Shown one piece after another: positions 1 through 7,702 of a stretch of DNA of 64,000 nucleotides. Under the pieces are notes generated by a model, which saw only the letters and a list, made by a program, of their open reading frames with translations, was not told the origin of the DNA and did no database searches. The stretch lies in NCBI GenBank assembly GCA_018239715.1, contig JAFEGW010000004.1, forward strand, positions 124,001-188,000, read 5' to 3'. Numbering within the stretch: position 1 is the first letter of the stretch; each line of letters starts with the position of its first letter. A program made the position numbers and the translations under genes. The DNA comes from Verrucomicrobiota bacterium. Its GTDB lineage: Bacteria; Chlamydiota; Chlamydiia; Chlamydiales; Rhabdochlamydiaceae.

Positions 1-7
1 ACGATCA

Positions 8-361
8 ATGCCTGCGCAGTTTCGCAAAAAAATGAAAAAAGAATTACGAATGTCTGCTATCCAGCCTGATTCTGTCCTTAAAAGTGATCGTATCACACCC
101 GAAGACCTGTTGTCCAGAGTCCCACCCAAAAAGCGTAAGAAGGAAGCTGCCCTAGCAAAAGCGGCAGAAAAAAATATCGCCATCAAGAAAGCGAAATTAA
201 AATCTGCTCATTCCAAAAGAACCAATACCGGAATCGATGTCAAATCTTCTCCTCAGATTGTCCATATCGAAGGCAAGCGATGGATCAAGACCTTAGGAAA
301 GCAGACCCAAGCTAAAAAGAAGGTCATGACACGCCACATGGCCAAAAAAGGGTCCAAATAA
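8..361 (+). CDS. small, highly basic protein of unknown function, possibly 5' truncated
   Basis: The reading frame encodes a 117-residue protein that is about one third Lys/Arg, with clusters such as PPKKRKKEAALAKAAEKN and a C-terminal MAKKGSK. There is no signal peptide or membrane segment. The composition would suit binding to nucleic acid or ribosomes, but I recognise no family. The frame stays open through the two codons before this ATG to the window edge, so the true start may lie outside. The stop is 5 bases before the GTG of the metallophosphoesterase gene, which suggests a shared transcript. It is probably real because it is long for its position and tightly coupled to the next gene. 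Confidence 0.6.
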   Translation: MPAQFRKKMKKELRMSAIQPDSVLKSDRITPEDLLSRVPPKKRKKEAALAKAAEKNIAIKKAKLKSAHSKRTNTGIDVKSSPQIVHIEGKRWIKTLGKQTQAKKKVMTRHMAKKGSK

Positions 362-365
362 AATC

Positions 366-1238
366 GTGCCCTCTTTGAAACTCGCTCATATTTCGGACCT
401 CCATTTTTCCAATTGGGACTGGAATCCTGCGCAATTTTTCTCCAAAAGATGGCTGGGGAACCTGAACTTTTTGTTGGGGCGCCGCCGGATCTTCTCTTAC
501 GAGAGGCTGGCAGCCCTTCCCGCGCTTTTCAAGGAAAAAGGGATCACGCATGTCTTGGTGACGGGCGATCTATCGACAACCTCTTCTCCAGCCGAATTCA
601 AAAAAGCCCAAGAATTTATCCAAACACTGCAGACTGAAGGGCTGCAGGTCTTCTGCATTCCGGGAAATCATGATCAATACACCCGTACAGCATATAAGCA
701 GCAGCTTTTCTATGATTATTTTCCTACGAAGTGGGACGGCAGCTCCTACGATTTGAAAGAGCATGGAATGACAGCAAAAAAAATCTCCGACACTTGGTGG
801 CTCGTGGGCCTCGACACCGCTTTAGCCACCTCTTGGTTTTTTTCTTCGGGCCTTTTCTCAGAAAAGACCGAACGCAGCTTCATCGAATTTCTTTCTCAGC
901 TCCCTGCAGGAGAGCAAGTCCTTCTTTTCAACCACTTCCCGTTTTTCCAGCACGAAAGCCCTCGCAAGAGGCTCGTCCGCGGAAATGCCCTCCGCAAAAT
1001 CCTCGAAAAGTTTCCTCAAATCAAAATTTACTGCCACGGTCATACGCATAGGCAGTGTTTGGCCGATCTGCGCGCCAGCCAGCTGCCGATTATTTTTGAC
1101 AGCGGATCGACAGTTCATCGGGACCGAGGGACTTGGCATGAGCTCACTCTTTCCCCGGAAAATCTCACCACCCAAGTTTATATCTGGAAAGACGAAAAGT
1201 GGCAGCCTGCAAGGCAGGAATCGTATGTCCTGGTATAA
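366..1238 (+). CDS. calcineurin-like metallophosphoesterase
   Basis: A 290-residue soluble protein with the full metallophosphoesterase signature in order: DLHF near residue 11, GDLS near 67, GNHDQY near 100, NHFPFF near 190 and GHTH near 224. These residues bind the dinuclear metal centre and carry out phosphoester hydrolysis. The substrate cannot be told from sequence; relatives act on cyclic nucleotides, nucleotides or lipid-linked pyrophosphates (YaeI, LpxH-like, CpdA-like). The start is GTG at 366, right after the preceding gene. The 3' end overlaps the next gene by 14 bases, so the two are probably co-translated. Confidence 0.88.
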   Translation: MPSLKLAHISDLHFSNWDWNPAQFFSKRWLGNLNFLLGRRRIFSYERLAALPALFKEKGITHVLVTGDLSTTSSPAEFKKAQEFIQTLQTEGLQVFCIPGNHDQYTRTAYKQQLFYDYFPTKWDGSSYDLKEHGMTAKKISDTWWLVGLDTALATSWFFSSGLFSEKTERSFIEFLSQLPAGEQVLLFNHFPFFQHESPRKRLVRGNALRKILEKFPQIKIYCHGHTHRQCLADLRASQLPIIFDSGSTVHRDRGTWHELTLSPENLTTQVYIWKDEKWQPARQESYVLV

Positions 1239-1626
1239 GAAGGGTCTAAAATTCCAATGCACCGGCTGCGGTCAGTGCTGCACCAAAGAACCGGGCTATG
1301 TCTGGCTCTCCGCGGCTGAGATCGATGCGATGGTCGCTCACCTGCAGATTTCAAAAGAAGAATTCATGAGACGCTACACCCGCTCTGTCTTTGGAAGAAT
1401 CTCTCTGCTTGAAAGCAAGACTACCTTTGATTGCGTCTTCTTGAAAGATAAGAAATGTCAAATCTACTCAGTCAGACCTAAACAATGCCGCACATTCCCC
1501 TGGTGGAATGAAAACCTTGAGTCGAAAGAAGCATGGAAAGAGACCGCTCAACGTTGTGAAGGTATTGACCATCCAGAGGCTCCCGTGATACCCTTCGAAT
1601 TTATCGAAGCGGAGAGAAATAAGTAA
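1225..1626 (+). CDS. YkgJ-family cysteine cluster protein (putative Zn/Fe-binding)
   Basis: A 133-residue protein with the YkgJ/UPF0153 cysteine pattern: CTGCGQCC near the N terminus, CVFL and CQIYSVRPKQC in the middle, and a final conserved Cys. The family is thought to bind a metal or Fe-S centre; its function is unknown. The frame is open from 985, but the ATG at 1225 puts the family N terminus (MSWYKKGLKFQCTGCG) in the right place. The upstream part is antisense-like filler inside the metallophosphoesterase gene. It overlaps that gene by 14 bases, and its TAA shares one base with the next ATG, so it sits in a packed operon. Confidence 0.87.
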   Translation: MSWYKKGLKFQCTGCGQCCTKEPGYVWLSAAEIDAMVAHLQISKEEFMRRYTRSVFGRISLLESKTTFDCVFLKDKKCQIYSVRPKQCRTFPWWNENLESKEAWKETAQRCEGIDHPEAPVIPFEFIEAERNK

Positions 1627-3323
1627 TGGTCCCTGAGGCAATCTTCAAGCGCGCCCGAGCATGGCTGGATGAGAGCTCCTATGATGAAAACACTAAAGCC
1701 GAAGTTCGCAACTTACTGAATCATCCCGACCAGCTCATTGATGCCTTTTTCACTGACCTTTCTTTTGGAACCGGCGGGCTCCGTGGAGTGATGGGCGCCG
1801 GCACCAATCGGATGAATATCTACACAGTCCGGAAAGCAACGCAGGGGCTAGCCCGCTACATCCTGAAAAAAGGCAGCCCTTCTGCAGGGGTTGTCATAGG
1901 CTATGACAGCCGCCATCACTCGGCTGAATTTGCCCAAGAAACTGCAAAAGTCTTGGCCGGGAACGGCATCAAGGTTTATCTTCTGAAAGAATTACGCCCC
2001 ACTCCCTACGTCTCTTTTGCGACGCGCCATCTAAAAGCCGAGGCCGGCGTGATGATCACGGCCTCTCATAATCCCAAAGAATACAACGGCTATAAAGTGT
2101 TTTGGCAAGACGGTGGACAAGTCGTTCCTCCTCATGATACGGGAATCATTGCCGAAGTCAATGCTATTTCTTCCCCTTCTCAAGTGAAGCTGGCAAATAT
2201 CAAAGATCCTTTAATTCATTTGACCGAGGTTGATAATGCCTATTTGGAGGCGCTTTCCTGCCTGCAGCATTTCCCCGGAGAAGACCACAGCGCGCTGAAA
2301 ATCTCCTATTCGAGTCTGCACGGAACCGGAATCACCCTGATGCCGCAGGCTCTCCAGCGCTGGGGGTTTTCCAAGCCCCATTTGGTCGCTTCTCAGGCGG
2401 ACCCTGATGGTGATTTTCCCACTGTCCATTTTCCTAATCCCGAATACCCGGAAGCCTTAAAATCCGGCATTGAAGATCTAGTGAAAAACGGCAGCGATAT
2501 TCTCATTGCCACCGATCCGGACGCTGACCGATTAGGTGTGGTTGCACACCATCAAGGCAAACCGGTGACATTAACCGGCAATGAGCAAGCTGCCCTAGCG
2601 GCCTACTTTATCTGTGATACGCTGACAAAACAAAAAAAGATGCCTCCGCAAGGAGCTCTCGTGACCACCATCGTCACGACTGAACTCCTCAAGCATATTG
2701 CCCAAGCCTATCAGATCGCATGCTTTGAAGTTCTCACCGGCTTCAAATACATTGGGGAAAAAATCCATGAGTGGGAGCAAAAACCCGGCGGCTACAACTT
2801 TCTTTTTGGAGCCGAAGAATCGTATGGCTATTTGATGGGCACCTATGCCCGCGATAAAGATGCCATGATCGCCGGCTGCCTCTTTGCCGAGATCGCTGCC
2901 AAAATGAAAGAGCAGGGCAAAACACTCGTCGATCTTCTAGAAGAGATTTACCGCAAGTTTGGGATCTTCCGAGAAAAACAATATTCTTTGACTTTTGAGG
3001 AAGGCAAAAAAGGACTCGATAATATCCGCCTCCTCCTGGAGAACCTCCGTAAAAATCCTCCTGCAGCCCTCGGTGGCCAAAAAGTCATTGCGAAAGAGGA
3101 TTTTTTAAAAGGCACTCCCGAAAATCTTCCCCGCTCCGATGTGCTCCTCTACCGCCTGGAAGATCAGAGCAAAATCATCATTCGTCCTTCAGGAACAGAG
3201 CCCAAGCTCAAGCTTTATTTATCGGCGCATACTCCTAAATTCTCCTCGGTCCAAGAAGGGTTAAATATTTGCAATACTCGCCTTGATCATCTTCTGGCGG
3301 CTCTAAAGCAAATGTTAGTTTAA
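1626..3323 (+). CDS. phosphoglucomutase/phosphomannomutase (alpha-D-phosphohexomutase)
   Basis: A 565-residue member of the alpha-D-phosphohexomutase family, close to the PgcA/PGM2 type in length. All four family signatures are present: the phosphoserine loop TASHNPKEYNGYK, the Mg loop DPDADR, the sugar loop GAEESYGY and the phosphate loop RPSGTEPKLKLY near the C terminus. It should interconvert hexose-1-phosphate and hexose-6-phosphate in the cytoplasm, feeding glycogen or nucleotide-sugar synthesis. The choice between glucose and mannose (or pentose) substrates cannot be made by eye. The ATG overlaps the upstream stop by one base. It ends 10 bases before the convergent HD-domain gene. Confidence 0.93.
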   Translation: MVPEAIFKRARAWLDESSYDENTKAEVRNLLNHPDQLIDAFFTDLSFGTGGLRGVMGAGTNRMNIYTVRKATQGLARYILKKGSPSAGVVIGYDSRHHSAEFAQETAKVLAGNGIKVYLLKELRPTPYVSFATRHLKAEAGVMITASHNPKEYNGYKVFWQDGGQVVPPHDTGIIAEVNAISSPSQVKLANIKDPLIHLTEVDNAYLEALSCLQHFPGEDHSALKISYSSLHGTGITLMPQALQRWGFSKPHLVASQADPDGDFPTVHFPNPEYPEALKSGIEDLVKNGSDILIATDPDADRLGVVAHHQGKPVTLTGNEQAALAAYFICDTLTKQKKMPPQGALVTTIVTTELLKHIAQAYQIACFEVLTGFKYIGEKIHEWEQKPGGYNFLFGAEESYGYLMGTYARDKDAMIAGCLFAEIAAKMKEQGKTLVDLLEEIYRKFGIFREKQYSLTFEEGKKGLDNIRLLLENLRKNPPAALGGQKVIAKEDFLKGTPENLPRSDVLLYRLEDQSKIIIRPSGTEPKLKLYLSAHTPKFSSVQEGLNICNTRLDHLLAALKQMLV

Positions 3324-3333
3324 GAGGGTGCCT

Positions 3334-5484
3334 CTAAGAAAGCCGCACAAGCACTTCTTCGGACTTCCACACCACTTCAGGCTGCTTACGGGGATATTTG
3401 GGGCGGTTATGAGAGTTGCAGATGAGCGACCGGATCATCGCTTTTTTAATCCCTTCAATTTCATCGAAGGTCAACCGAGACGTATCGAGCTGATGCTCTC
3501 GAATTTTATCAGCGACGATCGACTCAACAAGATCTGTCACGGATTTCTTTGTGATTTCTTCTAGAGAGCGGTGGGCTGCCTCGATGGAGTCAGCGAGCAT
3601 GATGATGGCCGACTCACGTGTGCGGGGAGTGGGCCCGGGGTATCTAAACAAACCCTCTTCGACCACGATCGCTTTCACCCGGCACTGTTCAATTTGGGCA
3701 TGATAAAAATAATAAACCAGCCCTTTCCCGTGATGTTCGCGAATCACATCAATCACACCGCTGGGAAGCTCATATTCCTGAGCTAGCTTTACCCCTTCTG
3801 TCACATGGGCGATGATCACCTGTGTCGACTCTAGAGGTGTTAAAAGTTGATGCATATTGAACCCGGAAAATTGATTTTCCGTGAAATACTGAGGCTGGGC
3901 GAGCTTTCCAATATCGTGATAAAGGGAAGCGACGCGGCAAAAAATAGGATTGGCATTGATCGCCAGCGCCGCTTCTTCTGCCAGTGCAGCCACAGCTAAA
4001 GAATGGCGGTAAGTGCCAGGAGCTTCGAGGTTCAAACGGCGCAGCAAAGGATGGCTAAGATCGGCAGATTCCAGCAGAGTCATATCCGTGACGATACCAA
4101 AAGCAGACTCTAAAGTAGGCAGAATCGTCACCACGAGTACGCCGGTCAATGCAATCGAAATGAAAGAGCTCAAGAGATCGATCAGGATGTGGTAGTTCCA
4201 AGGGGCATGTTCCATCAGGTTGATCCCTAGAATCAAAGGGATCGTGATCACCCAAATCTTGGCGCAAATTTCAAAAACTTCTTTCCGCTTTCTGACAGTT
4301 TTCACAAGGATAATGGCGACCACCGCTGCGACCACATTGACAATCAAAAAATGTTGATAATTAAAGAGCAGCGTCGTTGTCAGGATTAGCGTGATAAACT
4401 GCGAAACCAGCATAGCGACTTTTCGATCAATTAAAATCGCGAGCAAAAGCGTGGCCAAAGGCACAAAAAGAGGAAACCGGCAGAGATCGGCAAGATAGCC
4501 GGCTTTGTTCATGAGAATAAATTCCGTCAATTTGGACAGATACAATGTGAAGATCGTGATCGTGGCTATCAAAGCTTTTTTGGAAGAGGACTGGAGAATA
4601 TAAGGATAGAGGGTTTTCAAATACACCCATCCGACTAAGGTCAAAATCAAAGAGAGTCCCAAGCTGCCCACCACGGAAAAGGGGGTCATCGGCCTGTGCT
4701 GCTCTAAAACGCTTTTTTTCATCCCTTTCAGCATGTCGAGGTGCCGCAATGTCACTTTGTCCCCTGCATTGATAATCCTGCTGCCTGGAACAACTTTTGT
4801 CATCTTTAGAGGAATGGAATCTTTGATCAAACGGCTGATGGAATGCTGCCTTTCAAGATCTTCATGCAAAGACCATGGATGGGAGCGGTACTGTTGAGAA
4901 ATGAATTTAGTCGCAGCTGTTGAAACTTTAAAAGCTGCCTGCTCGATCTGTTTCCAGATTTCCTCTGAAAATCCTCGGGAGGAATCGCCCATCAAAACAA
5001 GGCAATTCTCCGAGCATTGCTTCATTTGTTTGAGTTTGGCAATCGTTCTAGGATCTGCCAGTTTGACTTTTAAAAGAACCTCGCGGAGGGTATCGCTGGC
5101 GAGCATTAATTCTTCAAAAGTCACCGTAGGGAGCTCGTCGCGCCACTGCGGCCTGTCGACGAGTAAATCTTGGATCTTTTTTTCGACCTTCGAAACCTCA
5201 CGATCTTGCAAGTAGTAAATTTTCCCTAAATCGCGTATCGCCTCTTCTTTCAGAAGGCGGGTCGCTTCGGTATCGGGGAATTCAAACCCAGTCTGTGCAA
5301 TCAGATATTTATCAGCTATGGTATTGAGCTCAAGATGATCGATGCGGACTTCTTTAAAATGCAAAAAATAAGCGAGAAATAAGACAAAAAAACATCCAAC
5401 AAGGCCGTCTCTTAGCCAATTCTGCCTCTCGCGCTGCAGCAAGCTCATTTTTGAAAGAAGACTTTCAATGCTTTTAAGAGCCAT
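3334..5484 (-). CDS. 7TM-HD phosphodiesterase (PgpH-type, putative c-di-AMP hydrolase)
   Basis: A 716-residue membrane protein laid out like Listeria PgpH. It has one N-terminal membrane segment (about 25-43), a large extracytoplasmic region (about 45-270, 7TMR-HDED type), about seven membrane helices (about 275-470) and a cytoplasmic HD domain with RHSLAVA and YHDIGKL near residues 490-525. PgpH enzymes cleave cyclic di-AMP to pApA. A c-di-AMP role is inferred from this architecture; no cyclase (DacA) lies in the window. It is convergent with the phosphohexomutase gene. Its start overlaps only the untranslated front of the divergent dnaX gene. Confidence 0.85.
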   Translation of the reverse strand: MALKSIESLLSKMSLLQRERQNWLRDGLVGCFFVLFLAYFLHFKEVRIDHLELNTIADKYLIAQTGFEFPDTEATRLLKEEAIRDLGKIYYLQDREVSKVEKKIQDLLVDRPQWRDELPTVTFEELMLASDTLREVLLKVKLADPRTIAKLKQMKQCSENCLVLMGDSSRGFSEEIWKQIEQAAFKVSTAATKFISQQYRSHPWSLHEDLERQHSISRLIKDSIPLKMTKVVPGSRIINAGDKVTLRHLDMLKGMKKSVLEQHRPMTPFSVVGSLGLSLILTLVGWVYLKTLYPYILQSSSKKALIATITIFTLYLSKLTEFILMNKAGYLADLCRFPLFVPLATLLLAILIDRKVAMLVSQFITLILTTTLLFNYQHFLIVNVVAAVVAIILVKTVRKRKEVFEICAKIWVITIPLILGINLMEHAPWNYHILIDLLSSFISIALTGVLVVTILPTLESAFGIVTDMTLLESADLSHPLLRRLNLEAPGTYRHSLAVAALAEEAALAINANPIFCRVASLYHDIGKLAQPQYFTENQFSGFNMHQLLTPLESTQVIIAHVTEGVKLAQEYELPSGVIDVIREHHGKGLVYYFYHAQIEQCRVKAIVVEEGLFRYPGPTPRTRESAIIMLADSIEAAHRSLEEITKKSVTDLVESIVADKIREHQLDTSRLTFDEIEGIKKAMIRSLICNSHNRPKYPRKQPEVVWKSEEVLVRLS

Positions 5485-5569
5485 CCCTCAAATCATGCTC
5501 CAAAACCGATTTTACAGCAACTCCCCGCAATACTTGCATCCTGAACTAAAAGCCGATATACTCCATTTC

Positions 5570-7138
5570 ATGTACCAAAATATTTCTAGAAAATACCGTC
5601 CTCAGACTTTCCGCAGCATGGTCGGGCAAGATGCCATTGTGACTACCCTCAAGAACGCCATCAAGCTCAGCAAAATCGCCCCCGCTTATCTTTTCTGCGG
5701 CTGCCGCGGAACGGGGAAAACAACCTTAGCCCGGTTATTTGCAAAGGCCCTCAATTGCCAAGCCTTGACGGCAGATTTCGAGCCGTGCAATGAATGTCCT
5801 TCCTGCCTCGGCATCATGCAAGGAAAAGCTCTCGATGTCATGGAAATCGACGGAGCTTCCAACCGGGGCATTGATGATATCCGTCAGATCAATGAGACCG
5901 TTGGCTACGCCTCGGCGAGCAGCAAATATAAAATTTACATCATCGACGAAGTCCACATGCTGACAAAGGAGGCTTTCAACGCCCTCCTGAAAACTCTGGA
6001 AGAGCCTCCCAGTACCGTCAAATTTTTCTTTGCGACTACAGAGCCTCATAAGGTCCTCCCGACGATCACCAGCCGCTGCCAACGGTTTGACCTCCACCGC
6101 CTCACCTCCGACCAGATAGTCGCCAAGCTCGGTCAAATTGCCGCCGATATGGGCGCCACCGTCGAAAAAGATGCCCTCCAGCTCATTGCCCATGTCGCTG
6201 AAGGAGGCCTTCGTGACGCCGAGTCTCTTTTCGACCAGCTCCTTTGCTATACGAACGGCCCTTTGACCTACGACGAGACCGCTCAGATCTTAGGGATCAG
6301 CCCCCGCTCCCTCTATTTCCGCCTGGACCGGGCGATTGAAGCTTATAACCTTTCGTTTGCCTTCGAGCTCGCCGCCGATGTCTTTTCATCCGGTAAAGAC
6401 CTATCGGCCTTTCTCGACGGCCTGATCGAGCACTACCGCACTATTTTGCTCCTAAAATTCCAGCTTCCTGCGGCTTCTTACCTCCATGAAAAAGATCAAA
6501 AAGAGTATGCCCATGCAGCGGCTTTTTACACGCAAGAGCATTGCCTCTACATCCTCGATTACTTGCTGCCCTGGTATAAAGAAATCCACCGCACCCCTTT
6601 TAAACGGGTCACTCTTGAGATGATCTTCCTCCATTTAATCCGCAGCCAAAAACGGATTTCCCTTCCTACGCTCGTCCGGCGCCTAGAAGAAATCGAGAGC
6701 GGAGCCTCCCCTCGCCCCCTCTCTTCCTCTCCTAAAGTAGAAGCGCCCCTGCCCAAACAAGAGATTTCTCCTGAGCCCGTCCTATCTAAAGTGGAAATGG
6801 CTCCTCCCAAAGCTGAGCCTAAAGTCGCATCTCCGGCTGTATCTCTAAAAATAGAGATCCCGATAGCTAAACAAGAACTTCCCTCTGAACCTATCAAGCC
6901 GATCGCTCCCCCAACTGAATCTGTCAAAGAATCTCTTCCAATAGAGCCTACACCCCAGGCAGCTCCCCCCGTGGAGATGACTCCGCCCAAAGCCGAGCTT
7001 CCACAACAGCTGCCTAAACCGGCAGCGGAAGCTGCCCCTAAAGCCGTCGAGCACACTCGCTCTCAAAAAAGCCGTTATGATACACTGCTGCGATTCGCTG
7101 CTGTGGAACTCGAAGGCAGCCTAAAAAAGGAATTATAA
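5570..7138 (+). CDS. dnaX: DNA polymerase III subunit gamma/tau
   Basis: The clamp-loader ATPase, 522 residues from the ATG at 5570. The frame is open from 5468, but family members begin at this point (MYQNISRKYRPQTF). Visible motifs are Walker A GCRGTGKTT (44-52), a four-Cys zinc module with CNECPSC, Walker B IIDEVHML and the sensor/arginine region TSRCQRF. After about residue 390 comes a Pro/Glu/Lys-rich linker with loose PKVE/PKAE/KQE repeats, then a short conserved-looking C-terminal peptide (YDTLLRFAAVELEGSL). It loads the beta clamp during replication. It ends 2 bases before ybaB. A slippery A-run lies just before the stop (see findings). Confidence 0.95.
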   Translation: MYQNISRKYRPQTFRSMVGQDAIVTTLKNAIKLSKIAPAYLFCGCRGTGKTTLARLFAKALNCQALTADFEPCNECPSCLGIMQGKALDVMEIDGASNRGIDDIRQINETVGYASASSKYKIYIIDEVHMLTKEAFNALLKTLEEPPSTVKFFFATTEPHKVLPTITSRCQRFDLHRLTSDQIVAKLGQIAADMGATVEKDALQLIAHVAEGGLRDAESLFDQLLCYTNGPLTYDETAQILGISPRSLYFRLDRAIEAYNLSFAFELAADVFSSGKDLSAFLDGLIEHYRTILLLKFQLPAASYLHEKDQKEYAHAAAFYTQEHCLYILDYLLPWYKEIHRTPFKRVTLEMIFLHLIRSQKRISLPTLVRRLEEIESGASPRPLSSSPKVEAPLPKQEISPEPVLSKVEMAPPKAEPKVASPAVSLKIEIPIAKQELPSEPIKPIAPPTESVKESLPIEPTPQAAPPVEMTPPKAELPQQLPKPAAEAAPKAVEHTRSQKSRYDTLLRFAAVELEGSLKKEL

Positions 7139-7140
7139 AG

Positions 7141-7437
7141 ATGGGAAGCGGATTTTCAAAACTCAAGAAACAAGCGAAACAGTTCGAATCTCAGTACGAA
7201 AAAATACGGGAAGAAATGCGCGCCCTTGAAGTCACAGGAACAGCCGGCAATGGTCTTGTCACTCTCGTCTTAAATGGAGAACATGAGCTGAAAGACCTGA
7301 AAATCAAACCTGACTGCGTCGATCCTAACGATATCGAAGGGCTTCAAGATCTCATCCGGGCCGCTTACGCCGACGCCTTTGCAAAAATTCAAGCTCAATC
7401 CCAGCAAGGCATGGGCGGGCTTCCTTTCTCTTTCTAA
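7141..7437 (+). CDS. ybaB: YbaB/EbfC-family nucleoid-associated protein
   Basis: A 98-residue protein matching YbaB/EbfC in length and pattern: an N-terminal helix rich in Lys/Gln, then the strand GLVTLVLNGEHELKDLKI, and a C-terminal helix ending in a Gly/Phe tail. Family members form dimers that bind DNA with little sequence preference. The gene follows dnaX by 2 bases, the usual dnaX-ybaB pairing. An AAGGA ribosome-binding site inside the last dnaX codons serves its ATG. recR, often the third gene of this operon, is not next here. Confidence 0.93.
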   Translation: MGSGFSKLKKQAKQFESQYEKIREEMRALEVTGTAGNGLVTLVLNGEHELKDLKIKPDCVDPNDIEGLQDLIRAAYADAFAKIQAQSQQGMGGLPFSF

Positions 7438-7491
7438 GAAAGGTATCAGGACGCAGGATTATTTCTTTGAAAGGCTTTTCATCAGAGTTCT

Positions 7492-7686
7492 TCATTCAAC
7501 ACTCAGTTCTTGAAAGTGTTTCTCAAATTGTTCGTCAGACCTATCCAAAGATTGAATAACGAGCCCACCCCGAGGATTAAGAGTAATCTGAAATAAGGCG
7601 TCTTCACTTAATCCAGCCGCTTCTAAGAGACTTTTTTCTATGACAATTGCACGACTATGACCATGTCGAACAAGACGTTTGATCAT
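7492..7686 (-). CDS. AbrB/MazE-type (SpoVT-AbrB fold) DNA-binding protein
   Basis: A 64-residue protein with a swapped-hairpin AbrB/MazE pattern: MIKRLVRHGHSRAIVIEKSL, then LLEAAGL and a beta segment LFQITLNPRGGLVIQ. Such proteins are transcription regulators or antitoxins. No toxin gene is adjacent. It starts 16 bases downstream of the ptsI stop on the same strand, with its own AGGAAGG ribosome-binding site 4 bases before the ATG, so it is probably the last gene of a ptsH-ptsI operon. Its role there is unknown. Confidence 0.75.
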   Translation of the reverse strand: MIKRLVRHGHSRAIVIEKSLLEAAGLSEDALFQITLNPRGGLVIQSLDRSDEQFEKHFQELSVE

Positions 7687-7702
7687 AAACCTTCCTATAA
7701 TT

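Noticed and set aside
985-1224. 80-residue N-terminal extension of the YkgJ-family gene
   Set aside because: It lies wholly inside the metallophosphoesterase gene in another frame; family members start at the ATG at 1225.
858-1262. 134-residue minus-strand reading frame
   Set aside because: Antisense to the metallophosphoesterase gene, with no start signal or recognisable domain.
5468-5569. N-terminal extension of dnaX overlapping the divergent HD-domain gene
   Set aside because: The extra 34 residues match nothing in DnaX, which starts at MYQNISRKYRPQTF.
6559-7056. 165-residue Gly/Ser-rich reading frame on the minus strand
   Set aside because: It is the antisense shadow of the Pro/Glu/Lys-rich linker of dnaX; low complexity, no ribosome-binding site, no family pattern.
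7492-7686. Complete toxin-antitoxin pair
   Set aside because: Only the AbrB/MazE-like part is present; neither flank encodes a PemK, PIN or other toxin-like protein.
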